From: Nitrospira sp.
Lineage (GTDB): Bacteria; UBA9089; CG2-30-40-21; SBAY01
Direction: 5' to 3'
Assembly (NCBI GenBank): GCA_005239945.1
Contig: SBAY01000011.1
Span: 1 to 19,371, forward strand
DNA length: 19,371 bases
The translations under genes and the position numbers were made by a program. The notes beneath the pieces were generated by a model, which worked only from the letters and a program-made list of their open reading frames with translations, made no database searches and was not told the origin of the DNA. Shown here one piece after another: positions 7,985-14,961 of the stretch. The stretch's first letter is position 1, and each line of letters starts with the position of its first letter.

Positions 7985-8057
7985 CTGGGGTGGAAGGACT
8001 CGAACCTTCGAATGCGGGATCCAAATTCCCGTGCCTTTCCAGCTTGGCGACACCCCA
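7985..8057 (-). tRNA. tRNA-Gln (anticodon UUG)
   Basis: On the minus strand the acceptor stem TGGGGTG pairs with CACCCCA, discriminator G. The D stem is GCC/GGC, the anticodon stem CGGGA/TCCCG encloses loop ATTTGGA with anticodon TTG, and the T arm is GAAGG-TTCGAGT-CCTTC. The total is 73 nt and the 3' CCA is not encoded (the next bases are CTT). It lies 16 nt upstream of glmU and downstream of spoVG in the same orientation, so it is probably cut from a polycistronic transcript. Confidence 0.95.
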
Positions 8058-8066
8058 ATATTGCAA

Positions 8067-8157
8067 GCATTCAAGTATCAGGTAAGACTAATAAAGAGTG
8101 GCCAAAACTCCTCTCCTCTCTTTTTACCTGACACCTGATACCTAATACCTGAATGCT
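8067..8157. repeat. Palindrome between spoVG and tRNA-Gln (word CAGGTAT)
   Basis: GCATTCAAGTATCAGGTAA (8067-8085) faces TTACCTGACACCTGATACCT and its continuation to GAATGC (8124-8157), made of inverse TACCTGA-like heptamers. The copy number differs between arms, so the pairing has a bulge. The element ends 3 nt before the spoVG stop codon (8161-8163). Confidence 0.8.
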
Positions 8158-8160
8158 TAC

Positions 8161-8415
8161 TTATTCTACCTGTTGATATGCAGATATTACCTTATCCTGC
8201 AATTGTTGTCTAAATTCAGTACTAATAGGATGGGCAATATCTTTTAGAACCCCATCCTTAGTCAGTCTATTGGGCATAGCGATAAACATATCATCTTGCC
8301 CTTGAATAATTTTAATGTTATGCACCACAAATACATCGTCGAATGTTACCGAAACCCAGGCCTTTAACTTCGAATCATTTTCTATTCGTTTAACGCGGAT
8401 GTTAGTAATGTCCAT
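8161..8415 (-). CDS. spoVG: SpoVG family RNA/DNA-binding regulator
   Basis: Small nucleic-acid-binding protein, first known for septation effects in Bacillus sporulation and widespread outside spore formers; it modulates gene expression by binding RNA or DNA. The 84 residues show the family pattern from the start: ITNIRVKRIENDSKLKAWVS, FVVHNIKIIQG, FIAMPNR and IAHPISTEFRQQLQDKV. A strong GGAGGT lies upstream of the ATG. It sits between ispE and glmU, its conserved neighbourhood in Firmicutes. Nothing else here suggests sporulation. Confidence 0.95.
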   Translation of the reverse strand: MDITNIRVKRIENDSKLKAWVSVTFDDVFVVHNIKIIQGQDDMFIAMPNRLTKDGVLKDIAHPISTEFRQQLQDKVISAYQQVE

Positions 8416-8441
8416 TTGTTAGTTTACCTCCAGAAGTGGAA

Positions 8442-8517
8442 TTCTGGTAATCGGTAAAGAGAAAGTATCAATTGGTTGTTACCTGATTACCGATTACCTG
8501 ATTACCAGATTACTGAA
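8442..8517. repeat. Palindrome between ispE and spoVG (word GTAATC)
   Basis: TTCTGGTAATCGGTAA (8442-8457) is the inverse of parts of 8480-8517, an array of TTACCTGA/TTACCGA words on the plus strand. The far end contains the ispE stop codon (8510-8512). The spoVG ribosome-binding site is just outside the other end. Confidence 0.8.
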
Positions 8518-9385
8518 TGTTTACCCCAGCACTTTTTGTCACTAAGATTATTTCCTTCCCACACCCCCTCTTTCTTAATTTATGATAAATATTATTTGCC
8601 TCAAACTCCGTTCTGGCAATTCCAAAGACTGTTGAGCCGCTACCTGACATTAACGCACCCAAAGCACCAGCCTCAAGAAGTTCTTCCTTTAATCTTTTAA
8701 TCATCGGATATTGAGGAAGGACAATCTGTTCTAATGTGTTGAACAGTAACCTTGAAATTTCCTCTATATTCCCTTTTTTAATAACCACCTCTATTATTTT
8801 ACTATTTATAGGCTTATTTGTCAACATAAAATTTAAATCTGCATATACTTTAGCCGTAGAAATTTTTATTCCCGGGAATATCATAACCAACCAAAATGGC
8901 GGTAAATCAGGTAAAGGAGTAATAATTGTACCAATTCCCGTTGCATACGCCAATCCGCAATCATAGATAAAAAAAGGCACATCAGCACCTAATTTAGAGG
9001 CAAAGTGAATTAGTTCATCTTGAGATAAGCCGAGTCCCCATAATTCATTCAAGCCGATTAATGTTGTTGCGGCATCAGAGCTTCCACCGCCTAATCCTGC
9101 GGCTATGGGGATATTTTTCTCAAGCCTTATTTTTACCCCTTTTTTTATTTTCAATTCTTGTTTTAAGAGGCTTGCGGCTTGACAGACTAAGTTTTCTACC
9201 CCAGGCACCTGCTCACACTCTAACTCAATCCCCTCATCCTTTTCCTCTAAAACAATGGTATCGTACAATTCTATTTTTTGCATGATGGTTTCTAATTCAT
9301 GGTAGCCATCCTGCCTTTTCCCGAGGACACTTAAAAATAAATTTATCTTTGCCGGAGCTAATAACTTCAACATATCAAACCTCAT
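8510..9385 (-). CDS. ispE: 4-diphosphocytidyl-2-C-methyl-D-erythritol kinase
   Basis: GHMP-family kinase that phosphorylates the 2-hydroxyl of CDP-methylerythritol in the MEP pathway to isoprenoid precursors. APAKINLFLSVLGKRQDGYHE (10-30, the substrate-binding start with the conserved Lys and GYHE) precedes IPIAAGLGGGSSDAA (92-106, the ATP-binding glycine loop). GADVPFFI (133-140) carries the catalytic Asp, and SGSGSTVFG lies near the C-terminus. The length, 291 residues, is normal. The start at 9385 lacks a ribosome-binding site; the ATG at 9373 (Met5) has GAGGT 5 nt upstream and may be the true start. The final Gln codon and TAA are inside the downstream palindrome. Confidence 0.96.
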   Translation of the reverse strand: MRFDMLKLLAPAKINLFLSVLGKRQDGYHELETIMQKIELYDTIVLEEKDEGIELECEQVPGVENLVCQAASLLKQELKIKKGVKIRLEKNIPIAAGLGGGSSDAATTLIGLNELWGLGLSQDELIHFASKLGADVPFFIYDCGLAYATGIGTIITPLPDLPPFWLVMIFPGIKISTAKVYADLNFMLTNKPINSKIIEVVIKKGNIEEISRLLFNTLEQIVLPQYPMIKRLKEELLEAGALGALMSGSGSTVFGIARTEFEANNIYHKLRKRGCGKEIILVTKSAGVNIQ

Positions 9386-9394
9386 TTTGTAAAG

Positions 9395-9545
9395 GTTCAG
9401 GTATCAGGTATCAGCAGTCAGGTAAAAACCAGGAAAATCAAGGTAATAGAGAACTCCACGATTTATTGGTAGCCTGGTATCTCATAACCGGCAAGCTGAA
9501 AAATACCATTCACCTTACATAAAACCTGATACCTGATATCTGAAC
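9395..9545. repeat. Long-loop palindrome between scpB and ispE (word TCAGGTA)
   Basis: GTTCAGGTATCAGGTATCAG (9395-9414) matches the inverse of 9525-9545 at 19 of 20 positions. The arms are tandem TCAGGTA heptamers. The central stretch of about 110 bp shows no repeat, gene or promoter that I can recognise. Confidence 0.85.
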
Positions 9546-9557
9546 ATGAACGCTTCC

Positions 9558-10082
9558 TCATTTTTGAATTAATTCATCAATCCGGGGTAAAGCAGACAGG
9601 CTTGGCAGGCCAAAGGTTTTTAGAAATTCTAAGGTAGTCGAATAAAGTAGTGGTTTGCCAGGGACATCCTTTCTACCCACAAGTTTAATTAATTTCTTGT
9701 CTAATAATGTTTGCACCACACCAATGGAATTGACCCCACGGATATTATCTATTTCGAGTCTGGTAATTGGTTGTTTATAAGCAATTATGGCTAATGTCTC
9801 CATGGCAGAAGGGGAAAGTTTATTTTCCCTTCGCTGTTTTTTTAGCTGTTCAATCCAGTTTGAATATTCATGTCGGGTACACATCTCATAGCCATTAGCT
9901 ATTTCAATAATATCAAGTCCTTTTCCTGCCTCCCAGTATTCCTTTTTTAACTCAAAGATTAAATTCCTGGCCACGGCCGGTTTTATTTCTAAGATTTGAC
10001 TAATCTTGTCTAATGACAGCGGCTCTGCGGCTACAAACAACAATACCTCGATTATCTTTTTTGCCTTTTCGTGGTCTTTCAT
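9558..10082 (-). CDS. scpB: Segregation and condensation protein B
   Basis: Non-SMC subunit that dimerises and binds ScpA on the SMC condensin complex for chromosome compaction and segregation. It has two winged-helix domains: residues 1-80 (EVLLFVAAEPLSLDKISQIL) and 85-170, with the family hallmark LSPSAMETLAIIAYKQPITR (93-112) followed by EIDNIRGVNS and DVPGKPLLYSTT. The length of 174 residues is typical. AGGA lies about 8 nt before the ATG. It is downstream of scpA, the usual order, but the two are separated by 126 nt with a palindrome rather than overlapping. Confidence 0.95.
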   Translation of the reverse strand: MKDHEKAKKIIEVLLFVAAEPLSLDKISQILEIKPAVARNLIFELKKEYWEAGKGLDIIEIANGYEMCTRHEYSNWIEQLKKQRRENKLSPSAMETLAIIAYKQPITRLEIDNIRGVNSIGVVQTLLDKKLIKLVGRKDVPGKPLLYSTTLEFLKTFGLPSLSALPRIDELIQK

Positions 10083-10102
10083 AATATATTCCTGCTCTGC
10101 AA

Positions 10103-10218
10103 TTTAGACACTGGATTTCAGACTTTAGACATCAGACTTTTCTAGGTAGAAAATTAGCCTTTGGAGTATCCTTTTTCTCCCCTAAGTCTAATGTCTGATG
10201 TCTATGGTCTATTGTCTG
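10103..10218. repeat. Palindrome between scpA and scpB (word CAGACTT/TAGACAT)
   Basis: Heptamers of the TAGACAT/CAGACTT type at 10103-10140 face their inverse at 10183-10218. The best shared core is TAGACATCAGAC. The arm at 10183-10218 contains the scpA stop codon TAG (10209-10211). Confidence 0.8.
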
Positions 10219-10898
10219 AATATCCATATCTCCGAAAATAATTTTTGTTGCTGGACATAAATCTTTTTTAATCTGATAAGTTCTAAAAGGGCTAAGAAGG
10301 TAATGACTACCTCCATTTTGTTTCTTGTCTCTTTAAATAAATCAAGAAACAATATCTTTTCCTCATTGGCTAATAATTTTTGTAAATATTCCATTTTTTC
10401 CTCCAGAGAGATATTACTTATTAAAATCTCCATCTTACCATCTTTTTTCTTCAATATCTTTTGTAATGCCTTCAGAAGTTCAAACAAGTCACATTCAACC
10501 AAATCGGTTTCCTGCATTTCTAATTTATAAGAGTGGGTATAAATTTGTTGATAAAAAGAGAATCTTTGCTCTAATTTATCTGCCGCCTCTTTATATTTTT
10601 TATATTCTATAAGTTTTTTAGCCAATTCCAATCTTGGGTCTTCTTCAACTTCATCTTCTCCTTCGATTTGATGTTTGGGCAAAAGCATCCGTGATTTTAT
10701 GGACAGGAGCATGGCGGCAATAACTAAAAACTCCGAGGCTATCTCTAAATCCAAAGCCTCCATTAGACTTAAATACTCAAGATATTGCCTGGTAATTTTA
10801 GCCACAGGAATATCGTAGATATTAAGTTCTTCCTTCTTAATCAAATGAAGTAATAAATCAAATGGTCCTTCAAAGATAGGTAATCTTACTTGATACAT
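10209..10898 (-). CDS. scpA: Segregation and condensation protein A
   Basis: Kleisin subunit that bridges SMC heads and recruits ScpB. The N-terminus LPIFEGPFDLLLHLIKKEEL (6-25) followed by NIYDIPVAKITRQY is diagnostic for ScpA. The region LEIASEFLVIAAMLLSIKSR (51-70) and MLLP follow, then an acidic linker (about 78-90), a helical middle and a C-terminal winged helix that binds SMC. The 229 residues are slightly short for the family, the C-terminus ending in IWIFRQ. An AGGAT motif lies before the ATG. The Arg-Gln-stop codons are part of the repeat palindrome. Confidence 0.94.
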   Translation of the reverse strand: MYQVRLPIFEGPFDLLLHLIKKEELNIYDIPVAKITRQYLEYLSLMEALDLEIASEFLVIAAMLLSIKSRMLLPKHQIEGEDEVEEDPRLELAKKLIEYKKYKEAADKLEQRFSFYQQIYTHSYKLEMQETDLVECDLFELLKALQKILKKKDGKMEILISNISLEEKMEYLQKLLANEEKILFLDLFKETRNKMEVVITFLALLELIRLKKIYVQQQKLFSEIWIFRQ

Positions 10899-10911
10899 TG
10901 GTTATCCTATT

Positions 10912-10934
10912 TTAATTAAAAATTAAAAATTAAG
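10912..10934. repeat. Single arm of AATTAAA heptamers upstream of scpA
   Basis: Tandem AATTAAA copies followed by GGAAGGAG occur between the PEGA-gene stop (10959) and scpA. The same sequence, arm plus AAGGAAGGAG, forms one side of the palindrome at 7139-7191. Here I find no clear partner arm, so this may be a half-element. Confidence 0.6.
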
Positions 10935-10958
10935 GAAGGAGAAAATAATTTTTACCCC

Positions 10959-11693
10959 TTATTTTATCAATTCAAAATTCATAAATACCCCTTCATTCGG
11001 CAGAACAGTAATTTTCCTTGTTTGGGTTAAATAGCCTTCATGGCTTATTTTTATGGTATAGTCACTTGGTTTCAGGGTAAATTCACGCAATGGCGTCTCT
11101 CCAATTAATTTATCGTCTAAATACACCGCACTTGCCGCAGGAATAGAGGTTATATAGATAAAGCCCTCCTGCTTTGCCTTTAAATTTGCCTCTATCTTTA
11201 CCTCTTCTCCCTCTTCAACGAATATGTTAGCCTGCCAATCATCATATTTATCTAAACTAAGTTGTAATCGGTAAGGGTGCAAGGGATGTAACTCAGGAAT
11301 ATTCAACGGGGTTTTACCTTTTTCCTCACCATCCAGATAGACAATAGCCCCTTCCGGATTAGATTTGACCAATAAAGAGCCATTGGCTAATTCTAATTTT
11401 GTCTTGATGTTCGTGGGAAGTCCCTGTTTTTTAATTAGTTTTATAGGTTTTGTAGGACTTATAAGTTTTATAGGTCTTATAGAACTTATAGGACTTATAT
11501 GAGCTATTCTTTTGTTTTTGACTTTTTCCTGACTATCTAAACAGACTATTACCTCGGTAGACGACTCAGAATTAATCGTCGAAGGAACTTTAGCTACAAA
11601 AACATTGTTTAATCGAAGGATATGAAGTATCCCCCCACTTATTCCGACTAAAATTATAATAAAAAATATCCATGTCATCTTGTCGGTTTTCAT
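10959..11693 (-). CDS. Membrane-anchored protein with two PEGA domains and a repeat-derived linker
   Basis: A 244-residue protein with an N-terminal membrane helix (about 8-26) and the rest presumably outside the membrane. Residues about 105-172 and 176-243 are two PEGA domains (GSLLVKSNPEGAIVYLDGEE, GKTPLNI; then IYITSIPAASAVYLDD, GETPLREF), small beta domains of surface proteins with an assumed structural or polymer-binding role. Between anchor and domains, residues 65-88 are eight in-frame tripeptides (HIS PIS SIR PIK LIS PTK PIK LIK) encoded by eight 9-bp units. The same 9-mers occur between genes at 17705-17749. GGGAGAG precedes the ATG. The gene lies between an HD-GYP gene and scpA with repeats on both sides. 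The partner is unknown. Confidence 0.85.
   Translation of the reverse strand: MKTDKMTWIFFIIILVGISGGILHILRLNNVFVAKVPSTINSESSTEVIVCLDSQEKVKNKRIAHISPISSIRPIKLISPTKPIKLIKKQGLPTNIKTKLELANGSLLVKSNPEGAIVYLDGEEKGKTPLNIPELHPLHPYRLQLSLDKYDDWQANIFVEEGEEVKIEANLKAKQEGFIYITSIPAASAVYLDDKLIGETPLREFTLKPSDYTIKISHEGYLTQTRKITVLPNEGVFMNFELIK
11430..11501. repeat. Eight in-frame 9-bp units inside the PEGA gene (consensus ACTTATAGG)
   Basis: On the plus strand the units are TTTAATTAG, TTTTATAGG, TTTTGTAGG, ACTTATAAG, TTTTATAGG, TCTTATAGA, ACTTATAGG and ACTTATATG, exactly 72 bp. TTTTGTAGG and ACTTATAGG are identical to units at 17705-17722, and ACTTATATG to one at 18663-18671. Confidence 0.92.
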
Positions 11694-11710
11694 AAATTAT
11701 ACTCTCCCTC

Positions 11711-11805
11711 GTATAATTAAAAGTTAAAAGTTAAAAATTAAAAATTAACAAGGATTGTAATTTTCTTTTAATTTTTAATTTTTAATTTTTAACTCTTAAT
11801 TATAC
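11711..11805. repeat. Near-perfect 38-bp palindrome between the HD-GYP and PEGA genes (word AATTAAA)
   Basis: The arm 11711-11748 (GTATAATTAAAAGTTAAAAG, then AATTAAA-type units) matches the inverse of 11768-11805 at 36 of 38 positions, with a 19-nt loop. The HD-GYP stop codon (11800-11802) is in the distal arm. Confidence 0.92.
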
Positions 11806-13764
11806 CTTCCCTTCCTCCAATAAATTAAGGAATACCTCAACTATTTTAGGGTCATAGAACTTGCCACTGCCGCTTCTTAATTCATCCATGGCCGCTTCTT
11901 TATCAAGAGCCTTTCGATAAGGTCTATCAGAGGTCATTGCCTCATAAGAGTCTGCCACGGCAATAATGCTTGCGGCTAAAGGTAATGAAGGAATTCCATC
12001 CTGCGCCAGGTTTTCGGGATACCCCTGTCCATTGATTCGTTCATGATGATATTTAACCGCATGAATAATATCTTTAGGGAGATTGATTGCCTCTAATATT
12101 TTAACGCCGATACGGGGATGTTTTTTAATCTCTTCGAATTCCTCCTGGGTCAATCTGCTGGGCTTAAGTAGAATCTTCTCATCGATACCGATTTTACCAA
12201 TATCATGTAGATAACCACCAATTCTGATATTTTCTACCTCTTGAGGTGAAAGTCCTAACGCCTTTGATATTGCCGCGGCATATTGTCCCACATTTTCACA
12301 ATGTCTTTTTGTGTATTTATCCTTTGCCTCAATAGCAAATACCAATGCCATAATGGTATTCAAGAAATATTTTATCTTCTTTTCATGCAAAAAGCTATTT
12401 TCCAGGGCAACCGTAGTTTCATCACAAATTGTCGTCAGGAAAACTATATCCTCATCATTGTATAAAACCTCGGATTTTTTCTCTCCCAGGCAAAGCACAC
12501 CTATTAGTCCTTCTTTACCGACAAAGGGAATGGCCAATACCCCATCTACCTTCTCCAGATCATTTTCTATATCCTCAAAGACATTCTCGAATTTAGGGTC
12601 TATGCGTAAATTATTCTTTAAAATCATTCTTTTATCCGCAATAAACCACTTGAGCAAGCCATTGTTTTTCGAGAATATGGCCTTACGCCTTTTACCCTCA
12701 TTTATTCCCATAGCAAAGCTTATCTCACACTCATCTTTATCCGGCAGGCAAAGAATGATTGCGGCTGTTTTAATCTCCACAATATTGACAATCACATCAA
12801 GAATCGAAGGTAGGAGTAAATCCTTGTCAAAGGTAGAGGTAATATTTTGAGAAAGCCGATTGAGAAGCTCTTTTTTATCAAGAGTTTCCTTAAAAAGCCT
12901 TTTTTCGATAAATTGCAATAGTGCGGGGGTAAATATTTGAAAGGTTATTCCCGAGCCAAAGGCTATTAAAATTATCGGAATAAAAAATTTATCGGAATAG
13001 AATCTTTGTAAAATTAGAATCCCCACACTGGCAAATCCTATCAAGGTACTTAAGGTTAAATAATGAATGTGTTCTTTTCTTATAAAGGTATTTACCTCAA
13101 TTAATTTATACCTGATACAGACATAATTGAGCATCAGGTTAAAAGTAACTATGAACAGGAATTCTATGAGATATAATAAATCAATTTCTATGAAATTAAA
13201 TAAGATATTTAATAAACTACCTGCTATGCCAGAGCAACTACCTATGATTAAAAATTTCAACCTGTCTTTTTCGATCTGGCTTTTAGTTTTTTTATACCTT
13301 TGATAGAGCAACCAACTACCATAAGAGATAAAGAAGATAAAGGTAAGCCCATAATAAGGATAAAATATCCCGACCTGGGGATAATAAAAACCATTTTTAA
13401 AGGTTATTCCAGGAATCAGTCCACCTAAAAGATTTAATATAGTTAAGCCAATGGTGATAAGATAGCCAAACTGGTTCAATCTTAGATGAATCTTGCGGCG
13501 GTCCATAGTTACGGCGCGGACAAAATGTAGGAAGATAACCGGTAGAAAGACCAGTCCTGTCCAGGTGCATCTTAACCAGATAAGGGCTTTTGTCTTATCC
13601 GGAAAGAGCGAAGATGTCCCAAAACCCAAAATCCCCAGAGTTAAAGAAAACAAAAGGAAGGCGTATGCCTTGCGCAAATCACTTTTTTTCTCTAAAAGTG
13701 TAAAGGCTAATAAGAGAAGATTACTTAAGATGATAAAAAATGACAAGAAGCTAAAAAATACCAT
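11800..13764 (-). CDS. Membrane receptor with GAF and HD-GYP domains, probable c-di-GMP phosphodiesterase
   Basis: A 654-residue sensor-effector. Residues 1-220 contain about seven hydrophobic helices resembling the 7TM N-terminal region of some histidine kinases, with two more helices around 236-285. Residues about 305-455 are a GAF domain (IVEIKTAAIILCL, GVLAIPFVGKEGLIGVLCLGE). Residues 470-650 are HD-GYP: H488 (KRHCENV), HDIGKIG (520-526), H549 (KKHPRIG), HHERINGQGYP (573-583), and D605 (VADSYEAM) with RPYRKAL. The metal ligands and GYP motif are intact, so hydrolysis of c-di-GMP is expected. The signal sensed by the TM/GAF part is unknown. The start is 2 nt after the trpA stop with only a weak GGGGA-type ribosome site inside trpA, indicating translational coupling. 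Confidence 0.92.
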   Translation of the reverse strand: MVFFSFLSFFIILSNLLLLAFTLLEKKSDLRKAYAFLLFSLTLGILGFGTSSLFPDKTKALIWLRCTWTGLVFLPVIFLHFVRAVTMDRRKIHLRLNQFGYLITIGLTILNLLGGLIPGITFKNGFYYPQVGIFYPYYGLTFIFFISYGSWLLYQRYKKTKSQIEKDRLKFLIIGSCSGIAGSLLNILFNFIEIDLLYLIEFLFIVTFNLMLNYVCIRYKLIEVNTFIRKEHIHYLTLSTLIGFASVGILILQRFYSDKFFIPIILIAFGSGITFQIFTPALLQFIEKRLFKETLDKKELLNRLSQNITSTFDKDLLLPSILDVIVNIVEIKTAAIILCLPDKDECEISFAMGINEGKRRKAIFSKNNGLLKWFIADKRMILKNNLRIDPKFENVFEDIENDLEKVDGVLAIPFVGKEGLIGVLCLGEKKSEVLYNDEDIVFLTTICDETTVALENSFLHEKKIKYFLNTIMALVFAIEAKDKYTKRHCENVGQYAAAISKALGLSPQEVENIRIGGYLHDIGKIGIDEKILLKPSRLTQEEFEEIKKHPRIGVKILEAINLPKDIIHAVKYHHERINGQGYPENLAQDGIPSLPLAASIIAVADSYEAMTSDRPYRKALDKEAAMDELRSGSGKFYDPKIVEVFLNLLEEGKV

Positions 13765-13766
13765 TT

Positions 13767-14567
13767 TTATTGACTTTTCCCCGAGGATAACCTGGCGACA
13801 AAATCCCCTATTATCTCCACAAGTCCAGGGTCTTTTTCATGTTGCTCGATAAGATTGACTATGGCACTGCCGACAATAGCGGCATCGGCTATTTTAGTTA
13901 TCGTTTGGACATGCTCTCTGGTGGAAATTCCAAATCCTACGGCGATAGGCTTATTAGTGATTAATCGGATTTGTCGTATAGACTCCTCTAATGTTGTTTC
14001 TAAATTCTTTCGTATACCTGTTATCCCGGTTAAAGAAACATAATAGATAAATCCGGTTGAGGCCTGGCTAATCAATCTTATTCGTTCAGGTGTACTTGTT
14101 GGAGCCAACAAAAAGATAATGGCCAGGTTTTTTGATTCTGCCTTGTGTTTTAATTCATCTGCCTCTTCTGGCGGTAAATCAGGAATAATCACCCCATCCA
14201 CTCCAACATCAACCGCATCTTTAACAAATCGAGTCAGACCATATTTATAAATAGGGTTATAGTAGCTAAGTAGAGCGATAGGTACTTGAGTAGTCTGGCG
14301 AAGTGTTTTGACTAAATCCAATACCCTGGTGAGAGTAGTCCCATTTTTCAATGCCCTCTCTGATGCCGCCTGAATGACAGGTCCATCAGCCAATGGGTCA
14401 GAGAAAGGCACGCCAAGTTCGATTATATCCGCACCACTCTTTTCTAACCGTAAAACCAGTTCATGGGTTCGCTCAAGGCTTGGGTCTCCAGCGGTAATGA
14501 AGGTAATTAACGCCTTTTGCCCTTCTTTTCTTAGTTGGTCAAATTTTAAATCAATCCTGTTGGTCAA
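13767..14567 (-). CDS. trpA: Tryptophan synthase alpha chain
   Basis: TIM-barrel subunit that splits indole-3-glycerol phosphate to indole, which is channelled to TrpB. FITAGDPSLERT (23-34) is the N-terminal signature. IIELGVPFSDPLADGPVIQ (48-66) carries both catalytic acids, Glu50 and Asp61. PDLPPEEADEL and GFGIS further along fit the phosphate-binding end. The length of 266 residues is normal. The start is a TTG at 14567 preceded by AGGAGAT with proper spacing, 21 nt after the small coiled-coil gene. Confidence 0.96.
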   Translation of the reverse strand: MTNRIDLKFDQLRKEGQKALITFITAGDPSLERTHELVLRLEKSGADIIELGVPFSDPLADGPVIQAASERALKNGTTLTRVLDLVKTLRQTTQVPIALLSYYNPIYKYGLTRFVKDAVDVGVDGVIIPDLPPEEADELKHKAESKNLAIIFLLAPTSTPERIRLISQASTGFIYYVSLTGITGIRKNLETTLEESIRQIRLITNKPIAVGFGISTREHVQTITKIADAAIVGSAIVNLIEQHEKDPGLVEIIGDFVARLSSGKSQ

Positions 14568-14588
14568 TTTTTATCTCCTCGTGAATTA

Positions 14589-14960
14589 TTAAGCGGCCAG
14601 TGCTGTTATCTTAGAGTCTATTTTTTCTAAAATTTTTGTTTGATTGAAAAGCATTTGAGCCATATCTCTCTGGCCATCTTTAATCATTTGAGTCATATCT
14701 CTTTGTCCTTCTTTCCCTTCTTCTTTAACCTGCTGAAGAATTAAGGCGATATCTCTTTGTCCTTCTTTAACCTGCTGAAGGATTAAAGCGATGTCTCTTT
14801 GTGCTTCTTCAATCTTCACTGAACCTTCTTCAATTCTCACTGCACCTTGTTCAATTCTTTCTAATGCCTGCATCATTACCTTTTGGAGTTTGCCATTAGT
14901 CTTCCAGATATAAGTAAAAATCAATCCCAACAACCCTAATATTAACCCTAATACCTCCAT
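14589..14960 (-). CDS. Small membrane-anchored coiled-coil protein with 14-residue repeats
   Basis: 123 residues of unrecognised family. Residues 1-20 are a hydrophobic membrane helix (MEVLGLILGLLGLIFTYIWK). The remainder is charged and helical with strong periodicity: RIEQGAV, RIEEGSV, KIEEAQR (7-residue units, 35-55), then AQRDIALILQQVKE (53-66), GQRDIALILQQVKE (67-80), GQRDMTQMIKD (85-95) and GQRDMAQML (96-104). The gene begins 1 nt after the trpB stop, with its AAAGGAGG inside the trpB end. It lies between trpB and trpA, normally neighbours whose products form a complex. A link to tryptophan synthase is possible from position only. It could be a scaffold or stalk protein that entered the operon. 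Confidence 0.75.
   Translation of the reverse strand: MEVLGLILGLLGLIFTYIWKTNGKLQKVMMQALERIEQGAVRIEEGSVKIEEAQRDIALILQQVKEGQRDIALILQQVKEEGKEGQRDMTQMIKDGQRDMAQMLFNQTKILEKIDSKITALAA
14723..14806. repeat. 42-bp direct repeat in the coiled-coil gene
   Basis: Two copies, beginning at 14723 and 14765, with only a few differences (for example AAGAATTAAGG against AAGGATTAAAG). They encode the 14-residue unit QRDIALILQQVKE plus one residue. Low divergence implies recent duplication or ongoing slippage. More degenerate units flank them. Confidence 0.85.
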
Positions 14961-14961
14961 T

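Noticed and set aside
11430..11501. CRISPR-like array from the regular 9-bp and 7-bp repeats
   Set aside because: Units are 7-9 nt and contiguous without unique spacers, one array is coding, and no cas gene is present.
12311..12850. 179-codon plus-strand open frame opposite the HD-GYP gene
   Set aside because: Lies entirely opposite the GAF-coding region, has Ser/Phe-rich composition typical of antisense frames, and lacks a ribosome site.
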